Positions 31,860 to 39,396 of a DNA stretch of 43,059 bases are shown here, piece after piece. Source of the stretch: a bacterium (GTDB lineage Bacteria; Spirochaetota; Spirochaetia; JABEVK01); contig JAJXVP010000006.1 of assembly GCA_021782055.1 (NCBI GenBank), positions 1-43,059 of the forward strand, written 5' to 3'. The notes under the pieces are model-generated. The model was not told the origin of the DNA. It worked only from the letters and a program-made list of their open reading frames with translations, and made no database searches. The translations under genes and the position numbers were made by a program. Each line of letters starts with the position of its first letter. Position 1 is the first letter of the stretch.

Positions 31860-32930
31860 TTAAAACGCCCTCTGATACTGTGGCGGAACCTTGTTGAAGC
31901 TGGCTGGTAGATGCCTGAGCAACCAATAGGGGTCGCGAAGCAATTGGCGACCCAGCAAAATGAGGTCCGCTTGCCCCGAGGCTACCACCTCCGAGATCTG
32001 TTGCCAATCTTGCAGTAAGCCCACTGCCGCCGTGGGAATGGAGGCCTCTGCACGCACTTGAGCGGCATAGGGTACCTGGTAACCAGGCCCCAGGGGAATC
32101 TTCACCCCTGGGACGACACCACCTGACGAGACATCCACCAAGTCTACGCCCTCAGCCTTCCACAGACGAGCCAATTTTACCGTTTCGTCGGGGGTCCATC
32201 CGCCTTGAGCCCAATCGGTAGCTGAAATCCGCGCCAAGAGTGGCTTTTCGGCCGGCCATACAGATCGCAGAGCCCGAGCTGTTTCGACAGCTAGTCGTAC
32301 TCGCCCGTCAAAACTCCCCCCCCAAGCATCAGCACGCTGATTTGCAAGCGGCGAAAGAAACTGATGTAAGAGGTAGCCGTGAGCAGAGTGCAACTCGATC
32401 ACGTCAAACCCTGCCTGATGGGCCCGGCGAGCACCGGCGGCAAAGGCCTCAAGCACCTGAGCAATTTCGTCACTCGACAGAGCCGACGGCACCGGGTCTC
32501 CTTCGGCAAAGGGCACGGCACTAGGGGCGCGAACCGTCCACCCCCCCTGGTGGGGCGCAAGGGCTTTGCCAGATTTCCAGGGTGCCGCGACCGAGGCTTT
32601 ACGCCCGGCGTGGGCTAACTGGACCCCAACGGCTACTCCCAGATCATGAAGCTGATCAACCAGCTTTGCCAGAGCCTGGGCATGCTCATCGTCCCAAATT
32701 CCCAAGTCGTCCGGCGAGATGCGACCCTCGGGACGAACAGCGGTGGCTTCTAAAATGATCAACGATGCCCCACCCACGGCGCGTTCGGCGTAGTGACGAA
32801 AGTGCCAGGCGGTCGGGAAGCCATTCTCGGCAGAGTACTGGCACATAGGTGACATTGCGACCCGATGGGGCAAGGTAAGCCCTCGTAAGGTCAGCGGTTG
32901 AAGAATTGGTTCAAGGTTTTGTTCACTCAT
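31860..32930 (-). CDS. Old yellow enzyme family NADH:flavin oxidoreductase (YqjM-like)
   Basis: A 356-residue FMN ene-reductase. The YqjM class is recognised by Cys30 in MSPMCQYS, the His pair in IELHSAHGYLLHQFLSP and NQRADAWGGSFDGR. FMN-phosphate contacts lie in AAVGLLQ and LILLGRQLLRDP. It reduces activated double bonds of enones or similar electrophiles; the physiological substrate is unknown, and these enzymes are often linked to electrophile or oxidative stress. A strong -10 ends six bases before its ATG with no ribosome binding site, so it is probably leaderless. It is followed by the Fur-family gene after 11 bases. Confidence 0.9.
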   Translation of the reverse strand: MSEQNLEPILQPLTLRGLTLPHRVAMSPMCQYSAENGFPTAWHFRHYAERAVGGASLIILEATAVRPEGRISPDDLGIWDDEHAQALAKLVDQLHDLGVAVGVQLAHAGRKASVAAPWKSGKALAPHQGGWTVRAPSAVPFAEGDPVPSALSSDEIAQVLEAFAAGARRAHQAGFDVIELHSAHGYLLHQFLSPLANQRADAWGGSFDGRVRLAVETARALRSVWPAEKPLLARISATDWAQGGWTPDETVKLARLWKAEGVDLVDVSSGGVVPGVKIPLGPGYQVPYAAQVRAEASIPTAAVGLLQDWQQISEVVASGQADLILLGRQLLRDPYWLLRHLPASFNKVPPQYQRAF

Positions 32931-32936
32931 ACTTTC

Positions 32937-32965
32937 AGTATACTCATACCAGGGGGGAGAGGAAA
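32937..32965 (-). promoter_or_regulatory. Promoter for the OYE-fur pair, probably leaderless
   Basis: On the minus strand TATACT (32937-32942, 5 of 6) ends six bases before the ATG at 32930. A weak -35 TTTCCT (32960-32965, 3 of 6) lies 17 bases upstream. It fits entirely in the 36-base gap after the GntR gene. Confidence 0.45.
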
Positions 32966-32966
32966 A

Positions 32967-33677
32967 TTAGGAGCTATAACGGAGAAATCGGGCTGTTTCA
33001 AGGCGCGCTAGGGTTATGGTCTCGACAGAGGCCCGGCTTGCGGCTATATGCGATTCTAAAACCTGGCAGGCTTGTTCCACTTGACCAAGCTTGAGGTGTT
33101 TTAAGATCAACTCGTGTTCGTTGTAGGTTGCCGTTAGTCTTGCGTCGTCTGAGAAATCAAGACGACGAATGATGCGAATTCGTTCTGTGATTTCTTCGTG
33201 AAGGCGCATGACTTCACGGTTTTCGCCCCATGAAACAAGAGTTCGGTGAAACACTTCATCTTCACCAAAAAGGATCTGTCCCGATTGGCTCCGTTCAAAC
33301 GGAGGAACCATCCAAAACTCTGCAAGGGCTGTCAGCTGAGCCAACCACTTATCGGAAGCCGTTTTAGCCCAAGCTTTTAACGAGGCTGTCTCCAGAATTA
33401 TTCTCAAATCGTAAAGTTCTTGATAGTACCGAAAATCAAATGGCTTTACTTGCCACCCAGCACGAAATTTCATTTGCAAGTAGCCTTCTTTTTGAAGACG
33501 CATAAGAGCTTCTCTGACCGGCGTTCGGCTCACATTCAAATTGGTGGCCACTTCATTTTCTGTAAATCGGTCTCCGGGTAAAAGTTGGAAGTCAAAGAGT
33601 TCGGTCTTGAGACGCTGGTACACACGAGCGGCAAGAGGCGCCATATCGCCAGGAAGGTTCCCATGAAAATCTTGCAT
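32967..33677 (-). CDS. GntR-family (FCD subfamily) transcriptional regulator
   Basis: A 236-residue regulator. The N-terminal winged helix shows RVYQRLKTELFDFQLLPGDR, FTENEVATNLNVSRTPVREA and LMRLQKEGYL, the classic GntR pattern. The C-terminal all-helical FCD domain (LYDLRIILETASLKAWA; Asp and His residues through DEVFHRTL and HIAASRASVETI) binds a small effector, often via a metal. I start at the ATG at 33677; a longer frame adds 23 unusual residues and would run over the operator. It is divergent from the biuret-type operon and should repress it until the substrate or a product is bound. It may share transcripts with the OYE gene 36 bases downstream. Confidence 0.88.
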   Translation of the reverse strand: MQDFHGNLPGDMAPLAARVYQRLKTELFDFQLLPGDRFTENEVATNLNVSRTPVREALMRLQKEGYLQMKFRAGWQVKPFDFRYYQELYDLRIILETASLKAWAKTASDKWLAQLTALAEFWMVPPFERSQSGQILFGEDEVFHRTLVSWGENREVMRLHEEITERIRIIRRLDFSDDARLTATYNEHELILKHLKLGQVEQACQVLESHIAASRASVETITLARLETARFLRYSS

Positions 33678-33692
33678 ACAAATTTGTATACA
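33676..33692. promoter_or_regulatory. Probable GntR operator overlapping the regulator's start codon
   Basis: ATACAAATTTGTAT (33676-33689) is a perfect 14-bp palindrome, and TGTATACA (33685-33692) is a second, overlapping one. TTGTATACA-type palindromes are typical FCD-GntR operators. The site covers the GntR start codon and a possible -10 (TATACA) seven bases upstream, so binding would shut off the regulator's own gene. Confidence 0.6.
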
Positions 33693-33860
33693 TGATTTTA
33701 CCGTCAGACACAAGATAACCTCACCAAGACTAGGAAATAACGCCACTTTTTGCTGATTTCCAATGAATACTCTCTCACTTGATTATGCCAACCTCAAAAT
33801 ATCTACATTATTGTAATTTCAATATTTGAAAACCTCCAAATAGTTATATCAGTTTTAACC

Positions 33861-33917
33861 TCTTGGGGATTATTGCTCAGTAGCAAAGGGAAAACTGGTT
33901 CTCCCCAAGATTTTTTT
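33861..33917 (+). terminator. Structured leader with an intrinsic-terminator stem and possible pseudoknot
   Basis: TCTTGGGGA (33861-33869) pairs perfectly with TCCCCAAGA (33902-33910), followed by seven T (33911-33917): a textbook terminator tail. The 32-base interior is not random. TTGCT/AGCAA (33873-33877 and 33882-33886) forms a 5-bp hairpin whose whole loop, CAGT (33878-33881), is complementary to ACTG (33894-33897), which allows a pseudoknot. It lies 164 bases before the first operon gene, so it could attenuate transcription in response to a ligand. No known riboswitch class was recognised. Confidence 0.55.
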
Positions 33918-34003
33918 GAGGTTCGCCAGCAACGACAAACTCTACTCCTTCAAGACTTTAGCAGTCCTAAGAGGGCCAGGCCATCAACCACAAGAGAAAA
34001 GTT

Positions 34004-34018
34004 GGCATGATTCATGCC
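34004..34018. repeat. 15-bp perfect palindrome in the operon leader
   Basis: GGCATGA and TCATGCC (34004-34010 and 34012-34018) flank a single central T. In RNA this is a short stem; in DNA it looks like a dimeric-protein site. It differs in sequence from the GntR-like operator. Confidence 0.35.
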
Positions 34019-34080
34019 TATGAAAGCTGGTACCTGAGCAGGGATTTAAGAAGTCCACCACGCAAAGGAAAGGAGATATT

Positions 34081-35214
34081 ATGCATCGTTTTAAGAAGTT
34101 CTGGGGGACGTTAACGATCCTCAGCTCGCTGGTAGCAGTCGTCATGACGGGATGTTCCGGGCACGACACTAAGACTGAATCGACCGCCAAAAGCAAAATC
34201 CTAAAGGTGGGTTTTATCTACGTCGGTTCAAAAGACGACTACGGTTACAACCAATCACACGCCGAAGGAGCTGCAGTAGTGGCTAAGATTCCGGGCGTCC
34301 AGGTTATTGAGCAAGAAAACGTACCCGAGACTATCGCGGTCGAAAAAGCGATGGAAGGCATGATCGAACAGGATGGTGTCTCGGTGATTTTTGCCACGTC
34401 GTTTGGTTACTGGTCGCATGTCCTAACTGTTGCCAAGATGTACCCCAAAGTGATGTTTTTCCATTGTGGGGGTCTTTATCAAGCCGATAAAGATCCACCA
34501 AATGTATATTCGTACTTTGGTTATATCGAAGAGGGACAATACCTTAATGGGATAGCCGCAGGCTATGCTTCAAAATCAGGAAAGCTTGGTTTCATAGCAG
34601 CAAAACCCATCCCACAAGTTCTAGAAAATATCAACGCCTTCACGCTGGGCGCCAGATCCGTTAACCCTAAAGCAACAACTACCGTGGTATTTACAGGCGA
34701 TTGGAACCTCCCTATTCAGGAAGCCAATGCTGCCAATAGCCTCATTGACCGCGGCATTGACGTAATCACGATGCATGTCGACAGCCCCAAGGTGATAGTC
34801 CAAACTTGTGAAAAACGAGGCGTCTGGGTGTGTGGGTATCATGCCGATCAATCCAGCCTTGCCCCAGATAAGTATCTTACAGGAGCCATTTGGAATTGGG
34901 GGAAAGTGTATACGACCATTATTGATGAAATTCTGACTGGTCAAGAACCATCACACTTCTTCCGCGGAGGCATGAAAGATGGTTTTGTGAAAATGGCCCC
35001 CTTGGGTGCAGGCGTTTCGGCGGCAGCCAAAGCCAAAATCGATGCTGTGCATCAGCAAATGATGGCTGGGACTTTCGTGATTTTTAAAGGCCCACTCAAA
35101 GATAATCAGGGTCATGTGGTTATTCCCGCAGGAAAAGAGGAAGTACAGACGGATCCAGTTCTGGAAAAAATGAACTACCTCGTGCAGGGCGTTATGGGAT
35201 CAACGGGGATGTAA
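34081..35214 (+). CDS. BMP/PnrA-family substrate-binding lipoprotein
   Basis: A 377-residue lipoprotein with lipobox VVMTG-C. After the signal, ILKVGFIYVGSKDDYGYNQS and HAEGAAVVAKIPG are hallmarks of the BMP (basic membrane protein) family of periplasmic-binding folds. Characterised members (for example Treponema PnrA) bind purine nucleosides, but the DDYGYNQSHAEG form is distinct from the nucleoside-type DxGFNDSAY motif. Linked to a biuret hydrolase homologue and allophanate hydrolase, it likely captures a small ureide or polyurea such as biuret. It has a strong AAAGGAG site and leads a seven-gene operon, ending 2 bases before the first permease. Confidence 0.85.
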   Translation: MHRFKKFWGTLTILSSLVAVVMTGCSGHDTKTESTAKSKILKVGFIYVGSKDDYGYNQSHAEGAAVVAKIPGVQVIEQENVPETIAVEKAMEGMIEQDGVSVIFATSFGYWSHVLTVAKMYPKVMFFHCGGLYQADKDPPNVYSYFGYIEEGQYLNGIAAGYASKSGKLGFIAAKPIPQVLENINAFTLGARSVNPKATTTVVFTGDWNLPIQEANAANSLIDRGIDVITMHVDSPKVIVQTCEKRGVWVCGYHADQSSLAPDKYLTGAIWNWGKVYTTIIDEILTGQEPSHFFRGGMKDGFVKMAPLGAGVSAAAKAKIDAVHQQMMAGTFVIFKGPLKDNQGHVVIPAGKEEVQTDPVLEKMNYLVQGVMGSTGM

Positions 35215-35216
35215 TC

Positions 35217-36263
35217 ATGATGATCACGGCTAACCTTCTGAAAAAAAATCTTACAAGGGGGCTGGGTGCCCAGCTTGCCGCCGTCGGCTTAGCCGTGGTC
35301 GCCTTTGGAATCTTTCTTGCGCTGCAGGGCAAGTCACCGTTAGGGGTGCTTCAAGACATGGTGGTAGGAGCCTTTGGGTCACAATTTGCTTGGCAGAATA
35401 CCTTGGTACGCGCATCCCCATTGCTCTTAGCCGCCCTATGTACGCTGATCCCAGCTTATCTTGGTTTGGTCATTATTGGCAATGAAGGTGCCTGGTTATT
35501 AGGAGGGTTAGCAACAGCCATTGTCGGGAGTGTCTTGCCTCCTTGGGGATGGGGAGGGCTCATACTCTCACTGCTAGCCTCTGCCGTTGTGGGTGGCATT
35601 TGGATCGGTTTAGCAGGCTTGGGGCGTCAATGGCGCGGTGTCGACCCGACGATTTCTAGTCTTTTGCTTTACTATGTGGCGCTGGGAGTTTTTCTCTTTC
35701 TCGTTGAGGGACCGCTGAAAGACCCCAGTACACTAAATGAACCATCGACATTTCCTATCAAAAGTTCCTTCTTCCTGACTCCCATTCCAGGGACTTCCCT
35801 TCACGCAGGTCTATTTGTGGGGATTGCGGCTTGCGTGGGGGTCTGGTTCCTACTTTTTCGAACACGCTTAGGCTTTGACGCCCGCATTGCAGGGGGCAAC
35901 GAAAAGCTGGCAGCGACACTCGGCCTACCTCGAAATCTGTTAGTTGTCGGGGCCTGCGCCCTAGGCGGGGCTTGCGCGGGTTTGGCAGGCGGTATTCAAA
36001 TCGCCGCCATTAACCATACGGCCAACGCCTCTCTCAATGGAGGCGTTGGCTTTGCCAGCATTCTTGTCGCTTTTCTGGCCCGCCAAAAGCCATTGGCGGT
36101 TTTGCTGGTCGCCCTCCTTGTTGGCGGACTTGAAGCGTCTGGCGGGTTTGTACAACGCGAGTTTGCTCTTCCTGACGCAACCATAGCGGTTTTTCAAGGC
36201 CTTCTTTTTCTGAGCGTTTTATGGGCCGAAGCCTTCAGAGAACCACAAGGAGGTGGACAATGA
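35217..36263 (+). CDS. BMP-type ABC transporter permease 1
   Basis: A 348-residue membrane permease of the BPD_transp_2 (RbsC/BmpF-like) family with about nine hydrophobic segments. Landmarks: LVRASPLLLAALCTLIPAYL, IGNEGAWLLGGLATAI (the conserved N-x-G/EG segment) and FLLFRTRLGFDARIAGGNEK (the RxTxxGxxxRAxGxN coupling loop). The start is the first of two adjacent ATGs. Its stop overlaps the ATG of permease 2 (ATGA), so translation is coupled. It pairs with permease 2 to form the channel for the substrate captured by the lipoprotein. Confidence 0.88.
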   Translation: MMITANLLKKNLTRGLGAQLAAVGLAVVAFGIFLALQGKSPLGVLQDMVVGAFGSQFAWQNTLVRASPLLLAALCTLIPAYLGLVIIGNEGAWLLGGLATAIVGSVLPPWGWGGLILSLLASAVVGGIWIGLAGLGRQWRGVDPTISSLLLYYVALGVFLFLVEGPLKDPSTLNEPSTFPIKSSFFLTPIPGTSLHAGLFVGIAACVGVWFLLFRTRLGFDARIAGGNEKLAATLGLPRNLLVVGACALGGACAGLAGGIQIAAINHTANASLNGGVGFASILVAFLARQKPLAVLLVALLVGGLEASGGFVQREFALPDATIAVFQGLLFLSVLWAEAFREPQGGGQ

Positions 36264-37177
36264 GTTTGAATAATTGGGCTACCGTAGGTACCGCGCTCTT
36301 AGGAGGCGTCTTTAAAACCAGCACGCCATTTTTGTTGGTTAGCTTAGGCGAAACCCTTACCGAGAAATCTGGCCGGGTCAACCTTGGTCTTGAAGGCACC
36401 TTAATGATGGGTGCTGTATGCGGTTTTGGCGCTAGTTATTTAACAAAAAACCCTTTTGTGGGTGTACTCGCAGCGGGAGGAGTGGGTGTTCTCATGGGCC
36501 TTCTCCATGCCTGGCTTTGCTCATTCAGGCGTGTTAGCTCCATTGCTGTGGGAATAGCTTTGATGGTTTTCGGCACAGGCTTGGCTTTTTATATCGGTAA
36601 ACCTTTGATCCAACCACAAGCTCCTCAACTTCCTGCACTAGACCTGGGCTTTTGGTCGCACAACGCAGCACTCCGCGATGCACTGCATATCAATGTGCTC
36701 TTTATCTTCGGCATCGTTCTGGCCCCTGTGTTGTCATGGTTTTTAAAATCTACACGTTGGGGTTTGATCTTGAGACTTTGTGGCGAAAACGCCGAGGCGG
36801 CCCGGGCCAAGGGCATAGACCCCAACCAAGTTCGTCTGGTGGCCACAGCGGCCGGTGGCTTTTTGGCCGGAGTCGGCGGAAGCTTTCTTTCGCTGTACTA
36901 CCCAGGTGCTTGGACAGAAGGCCTGTCTACAGGTCAGGGACTGCTAGCCGTGGCCCTGGTAATTTTCTCGCGATGGAATCCCATGCTCTGCCTTGCCGCC
37001 AGCCTCATGTTTGGTGCCTTAGGTAGCCTAGGAGGAGCTCTACAAGCGGCAGGGTTCAGTCAAGGGTTCTACCTTTTTGGCACTGCTCCCGCCGTTTTTG
37101 CTTTAGTTCTCATGGTCATTACCTCGGGAAGAAAAGGCTGGTCAGGAAAACCCGCTGAGCTGTCAGTCTTCAGCTAA
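36260..37177 (+). CDS. BMP-type ABC transporter permease 2
   Basis: A 305-residue paralogue of the same permease family. It has the typical FLLVSLGETLTEKSGRVNLG, LEGTLMMGA and STRWGLILRLCGENAEAARA motifs of the second permease of BMP/nucleoside transporters. About nine hydrophobic segments. The ATG at 36260 follows AGGAGGTG and overlaps the preceding stop; the longer frame from 36221 is rejected. The biuret hydrolase homologue follows after 24 bases, so a catabolic gene is embedded inside the transporter genes. Confidence 0.88.
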   Translation: MSLNNWATVGTALLGGVFKTSTPFLLVSLGETLTEKSGRVNLGLEGTLMMGAVCGFGASYLTKNPFVGVLAAGGVGVLMGLLHAWLCSFRRVSSIAVGIALMVFGTGLAFYIGKPLIQPQAPQLPALDLGFWSHNAALRDALHINVLFIFGIVLAPVLSWFLKSTRWGLILRLCGENAEAARAKGIDPNQVRLVATAAGGFLAGVGGSFLSLYYPGAWTEGLSTGQGLLAVALVIFSRWNPMLCLAASLMFGALGSLGGALQAAGFSQGFYLFGTAPAVFALVLMVITSGRKGWSGKPAELSVFS

Positions 37178-37201
37178 AAAATATAACTCGGAGGAATTCG
37201 T

Positions 37202-37882
37202 ATGACAATTCACGCTCGCCCCTACCACTGGCCTTTTGATGGGGATTTGAAAAACAACACGGCCCTCGTCATCATTGATATGCAAACCGATTTTTGTGGC
37301 GTTGGGGGCTACGTCGACAAAATGGGGTATGACCTGAACAATACCCGCCGCGCCGTTGAACCCATTCGGCGCTTACTAGCCGAGGCCCGCCGGGTGGGGC
37401 TGTTTGTCATCCATACCCGCGAAGGGCACCGCTCCGACCTATCGGATTTACCAGCTAATAAACTTTGGCGTAGCAAACAAATTGGCGCGGGTATTGGGGA
37501 TCCAGGACCTTGCGGCCGTATTCTTGTGCGAGGGGAACCAGGCTGGGAAATTATCTCAGAGTTGGCCCCTCGTGAAGGCGAAGTAATAATCGACAAGCCG
37601 GGCAAGGGCTCGTTCTACGCCACCGATTTAGAACTCATCTTAAGAACCAGGGGAATTCGCAACCTGATCTTGACGGGAATAACTACAGATGTCTGCGTGC
37701 ATACTACTATGCGAGAAGCCAATGACCGAGGCTTCGAGTGCCTTCTGTTAGAAGACTGTACAGGTGCCACTGACCCCAAGAATCATGATGCCGCCTGCTC
37801 CATGGTGCTGATGCAAAATGGAGTTTTCGGTGCCGTTTCTGATTCGGAATCGGTACTTCAGGTTCTGCGGAGTTGGGTATGA
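37202..37882 (+). CDS. biuH: Biuret hydrolase-like cysteine hydrolase
   Basis: A 226-residue isochorismatase-family amidohydrolase. From memory of the Rhizobium leguminosarum BiuH sequence it matches along its whole length without gaps, offset by 10 residues: catalytic Asp26 ([10 protein letters not shown]), Lys132 ([10 protein letters not shown]) and Cys165 ([12 protein letters not shown]) correspond to D36, K142 and C175. [30 protein letters not shown] and [15 protein letters not shown] are also shared. The reaction would be biuret + H2O to allophanate + NH3, and the allophanate hydrolase in this operon would finish the job. RutB-like ureidoacrylate hydrolase is the main alternative but is less similar. 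It has a good GGAGG site and ends in an ATGA overlap with the ATPase gene. Confidence 0.85.
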   Translation: MTIHARPYHWPFDGDLKNNTALVIIDMQTDFCGVGGYVDKMGYDLNNTRRAVEPIRRLLAEARRVGLFVIHTREGHRSDLSDLPANKLWRSKQIGAGIGDPGPCGRILVRGEPGWEIISELAPREGEVIIDKPGKGSFYATDLELILRTRGIRNLILTGITTDVCVHTTMREANDRGFECLLLEDCTGATDPKNHDAACSMVLMQNGVFGAVSDSESVLQVLRSWV

Positions 37883-39396
37883 GCCTCGAACCAGCTTTAG
37901 AATTTGTTCATGTTGGTATGAAGTTTGGTACTTTCACTGCTCTTGAGGATGTTAATCTAACCTTAGCTCCTCATCGTTTTCACGTGTTGCTCGGTGAAAA
38001 CGGTGCCGGAAAATCCACGCTCGTGAAATGTTTGATCGGCTACCAGAAACCCACTTCGGGAGGATTAGTCGTTCATGGGAAAGAGGTGGAATTTAGTTCC
38101 CCACGTGAAGCCTTTACGGCAGGGTTAGGAATGGTCTACCAGCATTTCACCCTAGCAGACAACCTCAGTGTATTAGAGAATATTCTTTTATCTCGTCGCG
38201 ATTTGGATTTTTTTATTTCGTTAGAGTCCCAGGCCCAGCGATTCGAGAAGTGGATGAGCCAAATGCCCTTTCAGCTCCCCTTAAAGATTCCTGTAGGGAC
38301 GCTGTCTGCCGGCGAAAAGCAAAAACTCGAGATCCTCATCCAGCTTTACCATAACCCTTCGCTTCTGATCCTTGACGAACCAAGTTCTGTTCTAACCCCT
38401 TCAGAAGCCGAAGAAGTTTTAGGCTTGTTAAAAGCGAAGGTTCAAGCTCAAGAGATCACAGTTCTTTTGATTACCCACAAGTTTCGCGAAGTGATGAGGT
38501 ACGGTGATACTGTGACTGTTCTACGCCGGGGTCGAATGGTTGGGCACGGTCCCGTTTCTCAATTTGATGTTCACACGCTTGGGAACCTGATGGTAGGAGA
38601 TCAAAATCTTCAACCTGAGAAAAACCATGAAGCGTTACCGAGTATTAATCATCATCAACACAAGGGTATTGAGGTTTCGGGGTTGTCAGTGCAAGGTTCA
38701 AGAGGAATACCGGCTCTTCAAGACATCAGTTTTTCGGTCTGTCGAGGTGAGATTTATGGACTGGCTGGTGTTTCAGGTAATGGTCAACGGGAGCTCCTTG
38801 AAGTGTTTATGGGACTTCACCCCGAAGCTCGTCGTTATGTTCGCCTGAATGGAGAGGCCTTTCGGTCGGAACGCCGTTACCTCAAACAAAACGGTGTGTC
38901 TGTTTTGCCTGAGCTACCCTTGCTCAATGCCTGCGTTAAAGACCTCTCGGTCTGGGAAAATCTGATGCTTCATGCTCCGGTCTATCGACCCAAAGTCCTC
39001 AAATCTCAGGCGGAGGTTCTGAGACAGGCCTTTGGAATTCGCACAGCCAATATGTCCGCACCCATCAGAACGCTGTCAGGTGGCAACATCCAAAGGGCGG
39101 TGTTGGCCCGCGAATTGCGCCCAGACACTAAAGTCTTCGTGGTGGCTAACCCTTGCTTTGGGCTCGATTTTCAAGCCACAGCAGAAATCCGTGCCCGAAT
39201 CCTTGCCACAAGGGATCAAGGGGCCGCTGTCTTACTTATCAGTGAAGACCTCGATGAAATCCTCGAACTTGCTGATAACATCGGGGTCTTAAGTGAAGGC
39301 CGGTTGGTTGCAGAAGTATCATCCAAGAATGTGGATGTTGCTGCCTTGGGACGCGCCATGGCAGGCCATGGAGGATCTCATGAGCGCCAAGGTTGA
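37879..39396 (+). CDS. BMP-type ABC transporter ATPase with two nucleotide-binding domains
   Basis: A 505-residue fused double ABC ATPase like RbsA or the nucleoside-importer ATPases. Domain 1 is intact: Walker [10 protein letters not shown], signature LSAGEKQK, Walker B LLILDEP, H-loop LITHK. Domain 2 is degenerate, as usual in this family: [12 protein letters not shown] replaces Walker A, the signature is [14 protein letters not shown], and [10 protein letters not shown] has lost the Walker B glutamate. It energises uptake through the two permeases. The ATG at 37879 overlaps the biuH stop (ATGA); a TTG six bases earlier is less likely. It overlaps the next gene by 17 bases. Confidence 0.9.
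   Translation: MSLEPALEFVHVGMKFGTFTALEDVNLTLAPHRFHVLLGENGAGKSTLVKCLIGYQKPTSGGLVVHGKEVEFSSPREAFTAGLGMVYQHFTLADNLSVLENILLSRRDLDFFISLESQAQRFEKWMSQMPFQLPLKIPVGTLSAGEKQKLEILIQLYHNPSLLILDEPSSVLTPSEAEEVLGLLKAKVQAQEITVLLITHKFREVMRYGDTVTVLRRGRMVGHGPVSQFDVHTLGNLMVGDQNLQPEKNHEALPSINHHQHKGIEVSGLSVQGSRGIPALQDISFSVCRGEIYGLAGVSGNGQRELLEVFMGLHPEARRYVRLNGEAFRSERRYLKQNGVSVLPELPLLNACVKDLSVWENLMLHAPVYRPKVLKSQAEVLRQAFGIRTANMSAPIRTLSGGNIQRAVLARELRPDTKVFVVANPCFGLDFQATAEIRARILATRDQGAAVLLISEDLDEILELADNIGVLSEGRLVAEVSSKNVDVAALGRAMAGHGGSHERQG

Larger units (their letters stand above)
33678..34080. other. 403-base divergent control region between gntR and the biuret-type operon
   Basis: No gene was found here. The part next to gntR is AT-rich and holds the operator. 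ATTGTAATTTCAAT (33810-33823) is a 12-of-14 palindrome that could be a second operator. A weak promoter (TTGAAA 33826-33831, TATCAG 33847-33852, only 15 bases apart) would start RNA just before the hairpin at 33861. Then come the terminator-like structure, a 15-bp palindrome (34004-34018) and a strong AAAGGAG site before the ATG at 34081. Confidence 0.5.

Noticed and set aside
31849..32007. 53-codon extension of the Fur-family gene
   Set aside because: It lies within the OYE coding region in another frame and is unlike any Fur N-terminus.
33918..34080. Guanidine-I (ykkC), TPP or purine riboswitch in the operon leader
   Set aside because: None of the conserved core sequences of these classes was found by eye. 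A covariance-model search is still needed to exclude diverged forms.
37202..37882. RutB (ureidoacrylate hydrolase) or nicotinamidase for the first cysteine hydrolase
   Set aside because: The in-register match to BiuH across all 226 residues and the linked allophanate hydrolase fit biuret better; no other rut or NAD genes are nearby.
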